DNA from: Gigaspora rosea
Taxonomy: Eukaryota; Glomeromycota; Glomeromycetes; Diversisporales; Gigasporaceae
NCBI GenBank assembly: GCA_003550325.1
Contig: QKWP01000421.1
Coordinates: 257,205-321,204, forward strand
Reading direction: 5' to 3'
DNA length: 64,000 bases
How positions within the stretch are numbered: the first letter of the stretch is position 1; each line of letters begins with the position of its first letter. The notes beneath the pieces were generated by a model that was given only the letters and a program-made list of their open reading frames with translations, did no database searches and had not been told where the DNA came from. The translations under genes and the position numbers were made by a program. Shown in pieces: positions 11,717 through 23,487 of the stretch.

Positions 11717-12099
11717 ATCAGAAAATTTTATACATAGATATTGATCGATATATAGCACTTAATCGTTTTATATAGATTATATAATATCGTTATATATCGA
11801 TTAAAATATCATTATATATCGATTAATTGGATAAAAATCGATATATATCTATAATTGATATATATCATAATATCGTTATATATCGATTAATTGGATAAAA
11901 ATCAATATATATCTATAATCGATATATATCATTTTTTTATATTAAATCGTTATATATCTATAAATCGATTATAATCATAATTATTTTAAAACGATATATA
12001 TCTATAAATCGATTATAATCATAATTATTTGAAACGATATATATCTATAAATCGATTATAATCATAATTATTTGAAACGATATATGACGATTAGCAGAT

Positions 12100-13057
12100 C
12101 TTTAACGATTGCATAGTTTTTTGACTGCGTTACAAAAATTTCAACCCGGATCACCAAATAAAAAAAAAAAAAAGTAAAATTTCAAAAAAAAGTATGTTAA
12201 AAAAAAAGAAAAAAACAAAGNNNNNNNNNNNNNNNNNNNNNNNNNNNNNNNNNNNNNNNNNNNNNNNNNNNNNNNNNNNNNNNNNNNNNNNNNNNNNNNN
12301 NNNNNNNNNNNNNNNNNNNNNNNNNNNNNNNNNNNNNNNNNNNNNNTTTAATATTTCGAATACTTTCGAAATATTTTAGGATGATTTGCAACCTGTATCA
12401 TATCAATAACGCGTTTTACTAATATTTTCGAAATGTTTCGATGATTTTCGATAATTGTACTACAAAATCAGATTAGATCTTTGTTTATTTTTTTTTGTTT
12501 ATAATTTAGATCTTCTATCAATTTTACATTGTTTCTTCGTTTTCCTTTTGTTTTTTTTTGGTTTCATTTAGTTTCGTTTAGTTTTGTTTTGTTTCATTTA
12601 GTTTTGTTTTGTTTTTTTTTATTTATAGTTTTTTTTTATTTTTTAATTTTTTTTATTTTATTTCTACATTTTACTACTAGCACTTTGCAAGAAATCCAGT
12701 AACTTCTCGGTACTTAAACAAGCTAACTCAACCTTTCGACACTTTGCAAGAACACACAACTACATTCTCTAGCAATTTCAAAAGTTCAAGAACGCAAGTT
12801 TTCGCAAGTTTTTGCAAGTTTATACAAGGTTTCGTTTTATTTTTTCATTTCATGTTTTTGTTTTTGTTTTTTTTATTTTATTAATTTATTTTATTCCGGC
12901 ACTTTGCGAAAACCTTCGACGATTTCTAAATTGCAAAAACACAAACTCGAAATAGAGATTTGGGGCTTTGTTTATTTTTTATTTAGTTTGCTTACATTTT
13001 TGTTTTTTGTTTGTTTTCTTTTTTTTTACTTATTTTTTTAACTTTATTTTATTTTAT
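12100..13057. other. T-rich non-coding DNA with an assembly gap (N at 12221-12346)
   Basis: 126 unknown bases follow an A-rich tract. Downstream are long T-runs with GTTTCATTTAGTTTTG words (12540-12670) and repeated ACTTTGCAAGAA words (12680-12960). No gene is supported. The apparent ORFs across the gap are artefacts of N. Confidence 0.7.
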
Positions 13058-15865
13058 GGGTTTAGGTTTTTCGCGCATCCGCACGGCCATGCACTCTGTG
13101 AACAACCAATCAAAACCGATCACATAGTATTTATATTTTTTAAGAAAAAACAAGTCTTTTAATTTATTTTTTTTATTTGTCATATTTACATCATACTGTA
13201 TTTAATTAAACATCATCGCATAACAATCATAAATTTTATTAAAAGAAAAGAAAAAAAAAAAAAAAGTGCCTGACGAAGTAAATACATGCAACTAACTTCG
13301 ACAAAACCAAAAACCAACAAATATCGCCACACCAATGATACTTGGTGCCGATTCCACGTTACAATAACCCAAAAACCAACAAATATCGTCATACCGACGA
13401 TAACAGGACCCTGAAGGATACATATATAACTCAGATCCAGACTCAAAATTTAATATAACTTTATACACTTAATTTTATTAAAAGCTTTATACAAAAATAT
13501 CATATAAGTTCAAATTTTACTATAAATTATACAATTTCAGATTTGAGTTTATATATAAAAGAAATATTACATCAGCGAATTTAAAGTAGCTTGAGACGAA
13601 TCGAATGGTACCAAAATCATTAAATTTAGATCACTGTAGCACAAGATATTAATAATTTTATAATTTTTATAAAATCTTAACGATCTTGATAACCAGTAAT
13701 CCAAATTTGATGATTTTGGTACCATTCAATTCGTCTCGATGAGACGGTTCGAATGGTACCAAAATCATCAAAATCGGATTACTAGATCACAAGATATCTA
13801 CGAAAAACGTTTGTAACGCAATTTATACTGTATAAAGATTTTTATATAAAATTGCATTACAAAAGTTTTGCGTAGATATTTTGTGATCTAGTGGTCCGAT
13901 TTTGACGATTTTGGTACCATTCGAACCGTCTCATCGAGACGAATCGAATGGTATCAAAATCACCAAAATCGGATTACTAGATCACAAGATATCTACGAAA
14001 AACGTTTGTAATGCAATTTTATATAAAAATCTTTATACAGTATAAATTGCGTTACAAACGTTTTTCGTAGATATCTTGTGATCTAATGATCCGATTTTGA
14101 TGATTTTGGTACCATTCGAACCGTCTCATCGAGACGAATTGAATGGTACCAAAATCATCAAATTTGGATTACTAGTTATCAAGATCGTTAAGATTTTATA
14201 AAAATTATAAAATTATTAATATCTTGTGCTACAGTGATCTAAATTTAATGATTTTGGTACCATTCGATTCATCTCGATGAGACGATTTGAATGGTATCAA
14301 AATCGTCAAATTTGGATTATTAAATCTCTTACAATGGCTTTTAAAATTTAAAATTAATTTATATTATTATTATAATAATAAAAAAGGTATTTGTTTGTAT
14401 TTATTTACATCGGAATGCGTATTAGTACGTGAAATAAATTTTAAAAGTAAACATTGAGATAAATAACCCTTTTTAGGATTTATATTTCTAAAATAAGCTA
14501 CCTCCTTATTGTGTACAAATTCCTTAAAAAGTTATAATACTTCAAAATAAACTTCTGATTTTTTAAATCTAAAAAAAGATAGCTTATTTTTAGGAATCTA
14601 CGGTAGTAAACCATGCCCTCTCAGTACCAAAAATAAGCATTTGCAATCTCTAACTGTTTTAAATTTAGTTCTGTTATACAAAAAAAGAACTAACTTGTTA
14701 TAAAGATTGTCTTTGTTATACAAATAAACATCCGACTTTTCAAAAAATTAACTGTTGGTTATACAAATTTAAACATATGACATATTGAATAATTATATAA
14801 TAAGTCTATACAAAACCAGATCTTAGTATTATATGTATCCTTCGGGGTCCTACGATAACATCAGCACCCGACTTCACTACTACTTGGTGCCGATTCCATG
14901 TCACAAAGAATCTAAAAACCTAAACAAGCCAAAGAGAAAGAACATTTAATGAATACGAGAAAATAATAAAGAAACAAAAAAATACAGACAAAAAAAGGAA
15001 AACTAATCACCATGAGTTCCATGTCCCAGCAATTCCAAGATCCAACAAAGTAAGACAAGAAGACAAACCCGGTATAAAGAAAAAAACACCTAAAAAAATA
15101 AAAAACAACCACTTACAAAAATGCCGGAAAAGAATGCAAAGCCATTCCAAAAAAAACACCAGAGAAACACGTAGGACCATGTTCCACAATAACGCCGGAA
15201 AAAACCCACAAAAACATTGAAAAAGGAAAAGTACGCAAGACAAACCCACAAGATCTTTACAAGACCGCCAGCGACGCAAGATAATTCACGAAATCTAATG
15301 CCGACACAAACGACGACAAAGACACGTCCCAACAATTTTAAGACCCAACAAAGTAGGACAAGACAAACCCGGCATAAAGAAAAACACCTAAAAAAATGAA
15401 AAAGGATCAGTAAAGAACTACTCAAAACATAAAGAACAACCATTTACAAAAACGCCAGAAAAAAATGCAAAGCCATTCCAAAAAAATGCCGAAGAAAATT
15501 CCACAAAAACGTTGGAAAAAAAAGCAAGACCAATCCACAAGATCTTCTGCAAGACCACCCCACAAGACCACCAGCGACGCAAGATCAGTTCACGAAATCT
15601 AACAGCGACACCAAGACAACAAAGACACCACTCGATAACGACACCAACGACGACAAAGACACTAGCCGACAATGACACCAACGAAAAAAACGGCACAAAC
15701 GGAAAAAAGCAACAAGCTAAAAAAAAAAAAAAATTAACTGTTAATAACGAAATAAACGAAAACAAAAAAAAAATACTAAAAAAAAAACAATGATTATCAA
15801 TCTTTGATAATCATTGTTTATATAGGGGGTGCATGACCATGCGGGTGCGTGGAAAACCTTTTCCC
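13058..15865 (-). mobile_element. Non-autonomous Mutator-like element, copy 2
   Basis: 2808 bp with the same roughly 44-bp inverted ends as the element at 2467-4105 (GGG...CGCACCCGCATGGTCATGCACCCC, read from 15865 leftward). The 9-bp duplications TTATTTTAT at 13049-13057 and 15866-15874 match exactly. Read on the minus strand, the first 500 bases parallel copy 1 (T-rich, then GTTGGTGTCGTT repeats, then GTCGCTGTTAGATTTC and GGTCTTGTGG words). The rest differs and contains the nested palindrome at 13591-14281. No transposase is present; short ORFs at 14912-15793 are repeat-derived. Confidence 0.8.
13591..14281. repeat. Nested palindrome (palindrome of palindromes), 691 bp
   Basis: The whole block is symmetric about 13936. 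In addition, each half contains its own hairpin, so the word GATTTTGGTACCATTCGAA with its complement recurs eight times. The outer modules carry AAATCTTAACGATCTTGA and the inner modules carry GTAGATATCTTGTGATCTA. The units are joined by GAGACGGTTCG / CGTCTCATCGAGACG. No ORF is present. Confidence 0.85.
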
Positions 15866-15884
15866 TTATTTTATTTATTCTTTA

Positions 15885-16250
15885 CTTCTTTCAAAACTTT
15901 GCAAGAAAACGATTTGACTTTCCGGCACTTTACAAGAACACCAATTCTTTGCAAGAAGTCATGAATATAAACAAATATAATTGAATATAAGCGAATATGA
16001 GCGAAATATAATAGTTTATTTTTTTTCGTTTTTGTTTTTTTTTATTTTTCAGTTTTGTTTTTTGTTTTTTGTTTGTTTTTTTTACTTATTTTATTTTATT
16101 TTATTTATTCCTTACTTCTTTCAGAACTTTGCAAGAAAACAACCTAACTTTCTGGCACTTTGCAAGAAGAGCAAATATAAACGAAGATAAGCGAATATGA
16201 ACGAATATAAAGAATATAATAGTTTATTTTTTTTTGTTTTCATTTTTTTA
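15885..16250. repeat. Tandem duplication, period about 212 bp
   Basis: The block TTACTTCTTTCAAAACTTTG...AATATAATAGTTTATTTTTTTT near 15890-16030 recurs at 16110-16230 with scattered substitutions (GAACTTTGCAAGAAAACAAC and so on). Both copies share the ACTTTGCAAGAA words found at 12680-12960 on the other side of the Mutator-like element. Non-coding. Confidence 0.65.
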
Positions 16251-16665
16251 ATTTTTTTTGGTTTCGTTTTTTTTGGATTTATTTTTTTTTGGTATTTTTT
16301 TTATAATAATAGTAATATTTAAAATATAATATATAATAAAAAAATAAAATTTTATATTAAATAGAGAAAACTTGTAAATATTGTATATTTAATAAATTAA
16401 AATATTATATAATAAGAATAAATAAAAAAAATTTTATAATTAAATTGCGAAAACTTGCGAAAACTTGCGAAAACCTGTAAAATGTTCAAAAAGCATGATT
16501 ATGTGAATATTAATTATTAATAGATATTATATCAGATATATATCGATATATATCGATTAATATTGATATATATCGATTATTATTACTATCGATAGTAAGG
16601 GGTATGGGTCAATATATATCCTACCAGTTAGTAATCGATATATATTTATATATAAAATTTGCTGA

Positions 16666-17710
16666 TGTTTTTGCTTTCCTCTATCCAATTGGTCTTGGAC
16701 CTTAGGTGCCACCTTTTTGCCAGTGAAGTTGTCTCATCTTCCATTTGTACCTTCAGTTTCTCAATTTGATTATCAAGGTATTCACTTGAACCCGCTTTTG
16801 CTTTTTGTTCTTTTAATATGCATATTTTCTTGTTTAGCTGTGAGATTCTGTGTTCTGGAGATCTTGGACCCCTAAAAGCTCTGATTATTGACTGCACTTT
16901 GATTTTACAGAGGTCCCATTCAGTGTCCACCTCTTTTTATCCTTTATCTCCTTTAAGAGCAGATTGTTCTTAAGGCATTGTTCATCAAATCTCCACTGTG
17001 TAGACTTTATGGTATGTTTTTTGTTCTGTGGGATACACTTCAACAGAAGATGATCTGAATTACCATATTGTGTGCAAATATCCGAGATTAGGTGTCCATT
17101 GTTTTCGTCAATAAAGATGTAATCTATGCAAGTTGCCATGGTATTATTTGATGAAATTGATAAAAGGTTTGGTGTCCGAAGTATCTGCCATATTAATGAA
17201 CTTAGCTAATTTGTCAAGCAGTTGCTTCCTTGTGGGGTCATTTTGTGGATTGGCTTGGCTAATTGTGTTAACCTCTGGGTTGAGGTTTGTATTGAAGTCT
17301 CCGGCAACAATATTGATCGAGCCTTCTTCTTTTTGTAGGGACCAATTATCGAAAAAGGTGGCTCTTTCATTTGGGTTCGGTGGTGCATATACGTTAGTCA
17401 GTTTATACATTCGATTTTTAAGTTTGCACATTGTGAACATTACTCTGCCCCCTAGCTCAGTTTTTACTTGTTAGAATTCTATATCCTTATGTCCTGCTAG
17501 AATTGCTGTTTTTTCAGACCAAATTGAATCATAGTTCCATTGTGTTTTTAAAAAGTTCTTTGTGTTTTCATTTTTTAAGTTTGTTTCTTGTAACATAATA
17601 ATGTCTAATTTGTAAGATTTTAGAAGTATTAGTGTATTATTGCTTTTGTCCCTGTTGTTAAACCCTTTTACATTCAAAGTTGCTATTTTAATTCTATTGG
17701 ACCAGGACAT
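16666..17710 (-). pseudogene. LINE B ORF2, 5' half (APE endonuclease and linker), broken
   Basis: ORF2 starts at 17710 with NRIKIATLNVKGFNN and IIMLQETNL. It continues in another frame with GDFNTNLNPE (17144-17440), then CIDYIFIDENNGH and GNSDHLLLKC (16885-17139), so the APE catalytic Asn, Asp and His positions are still present. The coiled, basic linker up to WIEES (16646-16930) precedes the insertion at 11717-16665. Two or three frameshifts separate these pieces. The 3' half lies at 9480-11716. Confidence 0.85.
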
Positions 17711-19542
17711 TTAGGAAGTAAAAGTGGATTGTGGAATTTAACCTCAGGGTGGATTTCCCCTCCCCCGGGTTTGGTCATAGGGTACCATCCTTGAACTTTC
17801 TGATTTACCGGGGTTGCATATTTCCTTTTCTGTTGTTTCTTTTTGTAAGTAACTGTGGTGAAACCTTCTTCATCCCTGATCATACCACTTTCTATTGACT
17901 CCGATTCCATGCTAGGGGAAGTGACGGATAATTCAGAATCCTTAGAGTTCCGAGTAACCCCTGAAGTACCGTAGCCGATTATGGATAATTCATCTATAAT
18001 GGCTGCTGTCACCAGTTCTTTGTATGTTGTGCCTGCTGCAAGAGCTTCGTTGCACACTTCTGTTTTCATTACTATGTTGCTATTTGAGTTCATTTGTGCA
18101 GTTGCACCAGAGTCCCTTACTTGTTTATCTTGTACTACATCTGGTAACACTATGTCCGTGTCAATTATTTGGGTAGTGTCCCCCCCGATTCCGTCGTTCG
18201 TAACTTCTTCAGTGTCACTGTATCAGAACTCTGTTGAGCAATTATGCAATTATGTGCTGTGCGTCCAACATGTGCACATTGTCCTCAGTGGGTGTTTCTT
18301 TAGTAGGAGAGTTTGCCATGTGCCATTCCTTAGTGACACCTTCTATTTTCGTATTCGGTGCAGCTTTATTTTGTTTGAATGCTTGGTACGCCTTTCTTAA
18401 GGAAATAGACTCTTGGAGTTGAGTGCAATTTTTCCTTATATGGCCTTCTTTCTCGCATAAGTAGCATACTTTAATAGCTATACACCATTCTGTAGTCACT
18501 TTGTTATCTCTCACGTGATACTCTGTTCTAGGTTTGGATCATCTGTGGTTTCGAAAATGATTATCCACTGATCCATCAAGTATAGTGTTCTTTCAATTAG
18601 TAAAGGCTTTATAGCGGCGATAGGCCCCATGCTTTCAAATGCTTCGAGCAGTGCGTCCGAGATTTCGCTTTTGTTACCTAAGGGTACGTTATGGCATTTG
18701 ACTGGCAAAAGAATTTCCTTTTATCTACAAGAATATACTCAAAGTATGTTCGGTTCAGAATGGTCAGTTCGTTGGCTGCGTAGAATTTTTGTCAATAAAC
18801 ATTACTTCTAAGTGTGTGCGTTTGCCCTTCATAAGGTGTTGTTTCACCGCACTGATGTCATATTTTACTGCATCAAATAACGAGGTCATAATTTCATTGA
18901 ATGAAGCTTGTATATCACTTATTTCGATTATTAAAGCGAAATCGTTTTTCGTTTTAATTGAGTTCCTTGGGGAGAATGTCGAGTATGTGGATTGTCCTCT
19001 TCTTAGACGAGGAAAGAGAGAAGTCCATTTTCTATCCTGAATTACTGAAGCTTTGCTTATGTTCTGATTATCGGCCATTTGAGAACTGCCTGCTTCTATT
19101 TCGTTAGCTGTGCTTTCTAATATCGGCATTGTAGGAGTTTCTAAGGGGAATTATTTGCCTCTTGTCCAATACCTATGTTTTCATCCATTAAGGACACCTG
19201 AGTTGCTGTTGTAGTGCTATCAAACTGTGTCGAGGGCACGCACGTTTCAGTGAGCTTGTTCTGTATGTTAGATAGAATGTTTGTAGCATCTTTAAGAGCC
19301 TCTATTTCTTGTTCCACCTTTTCACCCCAACTTAGCGCCTTGTCAAGGACCGGAGTTTCTAAGCTTATATCCATAGTTAATGCGTGTTTGTTTGTTGTTT
19401 TTGCTTTGTCAAAGTGTTTTAGTTGTTGATTTTCTTTGTTGGCCTTCGGATGTGTTTTGCTTGTTGAGTGCAAGGTTTTACTTTTTTTTACCATTTTCGT
19501 GGTATTTTCCTTTTCAACTTCTACAATATACTTTCTTTTCAC
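17683..19542 (-). pseudogene. LINE B ORF1 (CCHC protein), broken
   Basis: The N-terminus at 19542 is Lys-rich, followed by LSWGEKVEQEIEALKD. Next come the conserved STFSPR and ALIIEISDIQ segment (18764-19129), the NVPLGNKSEISDALLEAF domain (18511-18708), the knuckle CYLCEKEGHIRKNC (18242-18514), the acidic tail, and the terminal EGFTTVTYKKKQQKR (17683-18150). ORF1 and ORF2 overlap slightly near 17683-17710. Frameshifts separate five pieces. The function inferred from the family is RNA chaperone or RNP assembly. Confidence 0.85.
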
Positions 19543-19789
19543 TTGTAGGGCACAAGCCCCTTGTTCTGTTTTACTTTCAGCTTTTCTTCTTTATATTCTG
19601 TAGTAATTTCTTATTATTTGTAAAAACTCTCCTCCAAATCGATTTGGTCTAGAGAGAGTGACCGTAGATCTTTTTAGAAGGCATTTTTGAGCAATATTTA
19701 AGAATGAAGGCATTAATTCTCATAAACAACGTAAACTCGGATTAGCCAATGGAAAAGACATAGGAGAAAGCAATTGATTGGTACGTATC

Positions 19790-20945
19790 TAAAGTTTGCT
19801 AAGCGCAGAATTTGTGGATAATACAATTATACGATTCATCAATAAAAAATTTATATATTTTAAGGATAAAAAAACTTCATTTCCAAACAAACTGATATCG
19901 TCTGTAATTCTTCTGTCACATGTAATTTTAACAAAAATTACACCCAGAATGACTAAACCATTTTCAACGATCATTAACGAAGCACACGTGGCTGAAATTT
20001 CTTCATAGATTGATAAAAAAGACAATTCATACACTGCAGCAAATAATCCATACAATTTTAAATTACTTCTTCATGGTACAAGAAATGGTTTTACTTCTAC
20101 TTTATTTTGGAATTTATGTGATAAACAAACAAACGTTGTCTTAGTCACAAATGTTAAAGGCACTGACGAAAGTCTTGGTGGATATAATCCTAATAGATGA
20201 AAGAAGGCATAAGCTAAAGATGATAATTCCTTTGTGCATATAATTTAAAAATTTTATTTCTAAACAAACTGATATCGTTAGTAATTCTTTCATCGTGTGT
20301 AATTTTAACACAAAAATTACTATCCAGAACGACCAAACCATTTTTAACGATCATTAATGAAGTGCACATAGCTGAAATTTCTTCATGGATTGATTAAAAA
20401 GATAATGCATATACTGCAGCAAACAATCCATACGATTTTAAATTTCTTCGTGATACAAGAGATGGTTTTACTTCCACTTCATTTTGCAATTTATGCAATA
20501 AACAAAAACGTTGTCTTAGTTGCAAATATTAAAGGCACTGACGAAATTCTTGATGGATATAATCCTAATAGATAGAAGAAGGCATAAGCTAAAGTTGATA
20601 ATTCCGCTGTTCATATAATTAAAAAACTTTATTTCCAAACAAATCGATATAGTCAGTAATTCTTCCATCACACATAATTTTAACACAAAATTACCACCCA
20701 GAACGAACAAACCATTTTCAATGATCATCAATGAAGCACGAATAGCTGAGATTTCTTCATGAATTGATAAAAAAGATAATACATACGCTGCAGCAAACAA
20801 TCCATATGATTTAAATTACTTTTTTGTAGTGCAAGAGATAGTTTTACTTCCACTTCATCTTGGATTTATGCGATAAACAAACAAGTGTTGTCTTAGTTGC
20901 AATATCAAAGGCACTGCCGAAATTCTTGGTAAATATAATCTAATG
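19790..20945 (+). pseudogene. Three tandem decayed TLDc-like domain repeats
   Basis: Three units of about 376 bp start near 19883, 20261 and 20636 and share most of their bases. In broken frames each reads like the C-terminal TLDc domain of the large BTB/TLDc families of mycorrhizal fungi: TKPFSTIINEAHVAEISS, a Trp-Ile-Asp step, YTAANNPY, RGTRDGFT-like, FWNLCDKQTNVVLV, KGTDE-LGGYNP. Each unit has its own stops (TAG or TGA after ISS and after YNPNR), so none is functional. Recognition is from family memory and no search was possible. The array begins right after the 5' end of LINE B. Confidence 0.55.
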
Positions 20946-21690
20946 GCTGGAATAAACCGATTACTAATGAAAGTACATATGAGAAATGCGATGACACTAT
21001 TATCAAAGTCTGCTAAAAAATTCTCTTGTTTTTACTTTTGGCTACTCAAATATATAGTGATTATATATTATAATTGTGTGTTTTGGTTTATTGGACAATT
21101 TAAAAGTTCAAATATCGGGATTTCTAATTTTTATATTTATATTTTATATTATAGGGTTGGCAGAAATTTCAACGGCAAATGTGAGTTTAGTACATCCAGT
21201 TACACAAGGCAAATTTGGAATTGGACGAATTAATGATACTATTTTTTTCAAATTCTTGCACTTTATTATAAAAATTCAAACTATCACTCTTTTATTGAAT
21301 CACATACAAATATTGATGAACTTTCATATATTTCAGTGAAAGTTTTTTTTCAACTTAGTTACAATTTATTTCTTCAATTTCTGATAATGGTTATACAATT
21401 TTTACTCATATTTCACCTTCTTCTTTTCTCTATTACTTTGGAAAAGGTAATTTTGTATCTCTTGATAAAAAATTAGAGTTATTAACTCAATATATGAATT
21501 GTTCAATTATTTTAATACTCCTAATATGAAGCAAAGATTGCAAGAAATTTTATAAATTTTTTAGCAATTTTATTAATAGAATAAAGAAATAATTGTGTAT
21601 TTGCTTTAGAAATATTAATATATTTTGTTTTTTAATAATTTTTCAATGATTTTAAAATTTAAAAAATTTAATTTATAGATAGCAATTATA
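20946..21690. other. Intergenic AT-rich DNA, possible coding relics
   Basis: Short open frames at 20943-21233 and 21076-21339 include AEISTANVSLVHPVTQGKFG, which looks protein-like but cannot be assigned. The rest is AT-rich with no supported feature. Confidence 0.35.
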
Positions 21691-21841
21691 TATGTTATAT
21701 TTAAATTTTGGTTAAAATTATCTAATTATTAAAGCTTATATGTAAAATTTGGTTAATATAACTTAAAATAAAATGGATAAAATTTATAAAATTTTTATAT
21801 TAAAGCTAATGTAACCTTTATATATATTGTTCTGGGTCCTG
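21690..21841. mobile_element. Right-end relic of the AGGACCC hAT-like family
   Basis: The 150 bases ending TTGTTCTGGGTCCT are homologous to the right end of the element at 56390-62332 (AAAGCTTATATGTAAAATTTGG, TAACCTCTATATGTATTGTTC). No matching left end was found, so this is a solo or truncated end. Confidence 0.6.
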
Positions 21842-21842
21842 T

Positions 21843-22861
21843 ATGCAGTAGGTATGTAGGGCATATTGGGTTAGGATAATTCCATTTCTACTGGTCTGGT
21901 ATCTTCCAGTAGATGTGTGTTTGCTATAGCGTTTGTGCTATCATTGAAACTCTCTTCTTGAGATGCTAAAAATATTCCATGATGGTGTAGGTAGAGGAGG
22001 GAGTTGGAGCAAAAATTCTGGAACTGTGGTTACTTTAAAGAACTGCCTAAGTATTTTTAACGTTGGTGTGATATTCTAATGTTTTGTTATCAGGAGACTA
22101 AGTGAGATTTCTTTAGTGGCTAGAATTGCCTGAATTTCATCCAGGTTGTTTGAATGACTAGCCAGCTGGTTTTCTAAGGTGCCAGATTTCCTAGTCTCAG
22201 CAGAGCTAGCTAGTATCTCAATCCATTCTAAGAGTAGCTTGTTAAAGTAATAGTATTGCCATAAAAATCTAGCTGTTTCTACGAGCTGCTTGGCTATTGT
22301 GATAGGAAGTGTGATATTCAGTATGGACTGGATGTCTTCTGCACTAGGAAGACTAGGTTTGTCGGTAGGGTTGGCTGTCATAATATTTTCAGGCAGAGGA
22401 AGTCTAACTCTATAATGAGGGAGGACTTGCTTAAGGAATTCCTTCGCCAAATAATCCTCAGTGATCGGGTATGTAAACTGGATATGTGTTTTAATTTTAC
22501 TGGAGTCCATGGATAAAACTGGCTTGGTTACAAAGAAGTTGTTTGGGATGAGTTTAAATATATAATATTCCCGGAGGCATGTGACCACCTCTGAGAGTGG
22601 GACTGATGCTGTAAGGTTTTACTCCTGATAGGTGAAGGGGAGTAGTTCTTTATGCAGCGGGAGGTTGAAATAGGACATAGAGATTTTGGTCTTTTTTGTG
22701 ACTATATAGAAATCAGCAAGCTTCCTTTTGTATACTCCCAGGAATGGAAGTGCAGCTCTTTTTTGTAATTGGAAAGTACTTTAGAAGCTGGGATGCAAGG
22801 TCCAGATAGCGGGACGGGAGAGGTAGGAGGGTAGCAAACTATGATTCAGGGAGCTGGTTAA
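21843..22861 (-). pseudogene. Unrecognised split gene, C-terminal segment
   Basis: This is the 3' segment of the minus-strand gene that continues upstream at 28907-30097 and 31009-31324. The main open stretch is 22076-22588 (HIQFTYPITEDYLAKEFL, LPLPENIM, ILNITLPITIAKQLVETARF). A last conserved-looking piece is near 21880-21980 (NAIANTHLLEDTRPVEMEL). Rejoining across LINE C gives FKFNQL-PES at the target duplication. Composition is that of a real soluble protein. No domain is recognised. Several stops and frameshifts make it a pseudogene in this assembly. Confidence 0.5.
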
Positions 22862-23487
22862 TTTTTTTTGGAGGCGCGTTTGGCACTCTTTATTTTAATT
22901 CAATATTTAGTACATATCGGGTTACAATTTACTAGCTATTTTAACTATCTATTCTAATGCAAGCAAATTTTAATCTTTGCTTGCTTGAGCCCTTTATTAG
23001 TCCTGACTTCAGGACCTTGAATTCGTTTGTCAGCCTGTAACTCATGTGACAGATCGCTGCGTCACAGGATAAGGCTTCTTTACCCCACTTATACGCTGCG
23101 AACATGCACCAGAGTCCGTAGACGACTGTCGTGTGTAGCCATAATACTGCTTCTTTCTTGTCAGAATTTTGGATATTGTCTGTGGAAAAGATGTCTTCTA
23201 TCATTTTTGGTGGTGTGTCCCCTCTTCCAAGTTCAAGTTACTATATGCTTTCTCCCAAAAAATCTTACTGACCCTACATGTGATGCCAAAATGTTCTCGA
23301 CTCTGGGTGCTGCCCTCGCACCATGGACAATCCCCATTTTCATTTTTCCTCATGTGTTTGATACGGTAACCCAGTGGGAGAGCCCCGTAATGTAGCCTCC
23401 ACGTAATGTCTTTTTGTATGTTTGCGATTCTGTTCAGACTCAACCAAGTCAGAACGTGGTTCTTCATTTCTTCTGTGCTATCGGTAC

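Larger units (their letters stand above)
11717..16665. mobile_element. CGATATATATCG-repeat element inserted in LINE B ORF2
   Basis: The ends are inverted: ATCAGAAAATTTTATACATA at 11717 and, reversed, ATCAGCAAATTTTATATATA ending at 16665. Just inside both ends lie arrays of CGATATATATCG-like words (11740-12090 and 16530-16650). LINE B coding sequence abuts both sides and rejoins logically, so this is an insertion. A-runs adjoin both junctions, but the duplication length is unclear. The interior holds an N gap, T-rich DNA, the Mutator-like element at 13058-15865 and a tandem duplication. No transposase was seen. The same ends occur at 505 and 1214. Confidence 0.65.
8872..19675 (-). mobile_element. 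LINE B, full-length but split by a 4.9-kb insertion
   Basis: The poly(A) (as T) is at 8872-8881, the 3' stem-loop GCGC/GTGC lies at 8905-8918 and AATAAA at 8922-8927 (minus strand). The 5' end near 19675 has the family start AGATCTAC and the hairpin GGGGCTTGTGCCC at 19548-19560. The bases AAGGCA plus T-run occur just outside both ends (8865-8870 and 19678-19683), a likely short target duplication. ORF2 is separated into 9480-11716 and 16666-17710 by the element at 11717-16665; the two halves meet at IEESK / KSTKYFF. A hAT-like MITE lies in the 3' UTR. Confidence 0.8.

Noticed and set aside
12194..12391. ORFs spanning the N gap on both strands
   Set aside because: Most of the translation is unknown residues; artefact of the gap. 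The same applies to 41785-42068.
15512..15793. Lys/Thr-rich ORF and its minus-strand partners (14912-15765)
   Set aside because: Low-complexity interior of the Mutator-like element; repeat-derived and not shared as a frame with the other copy.
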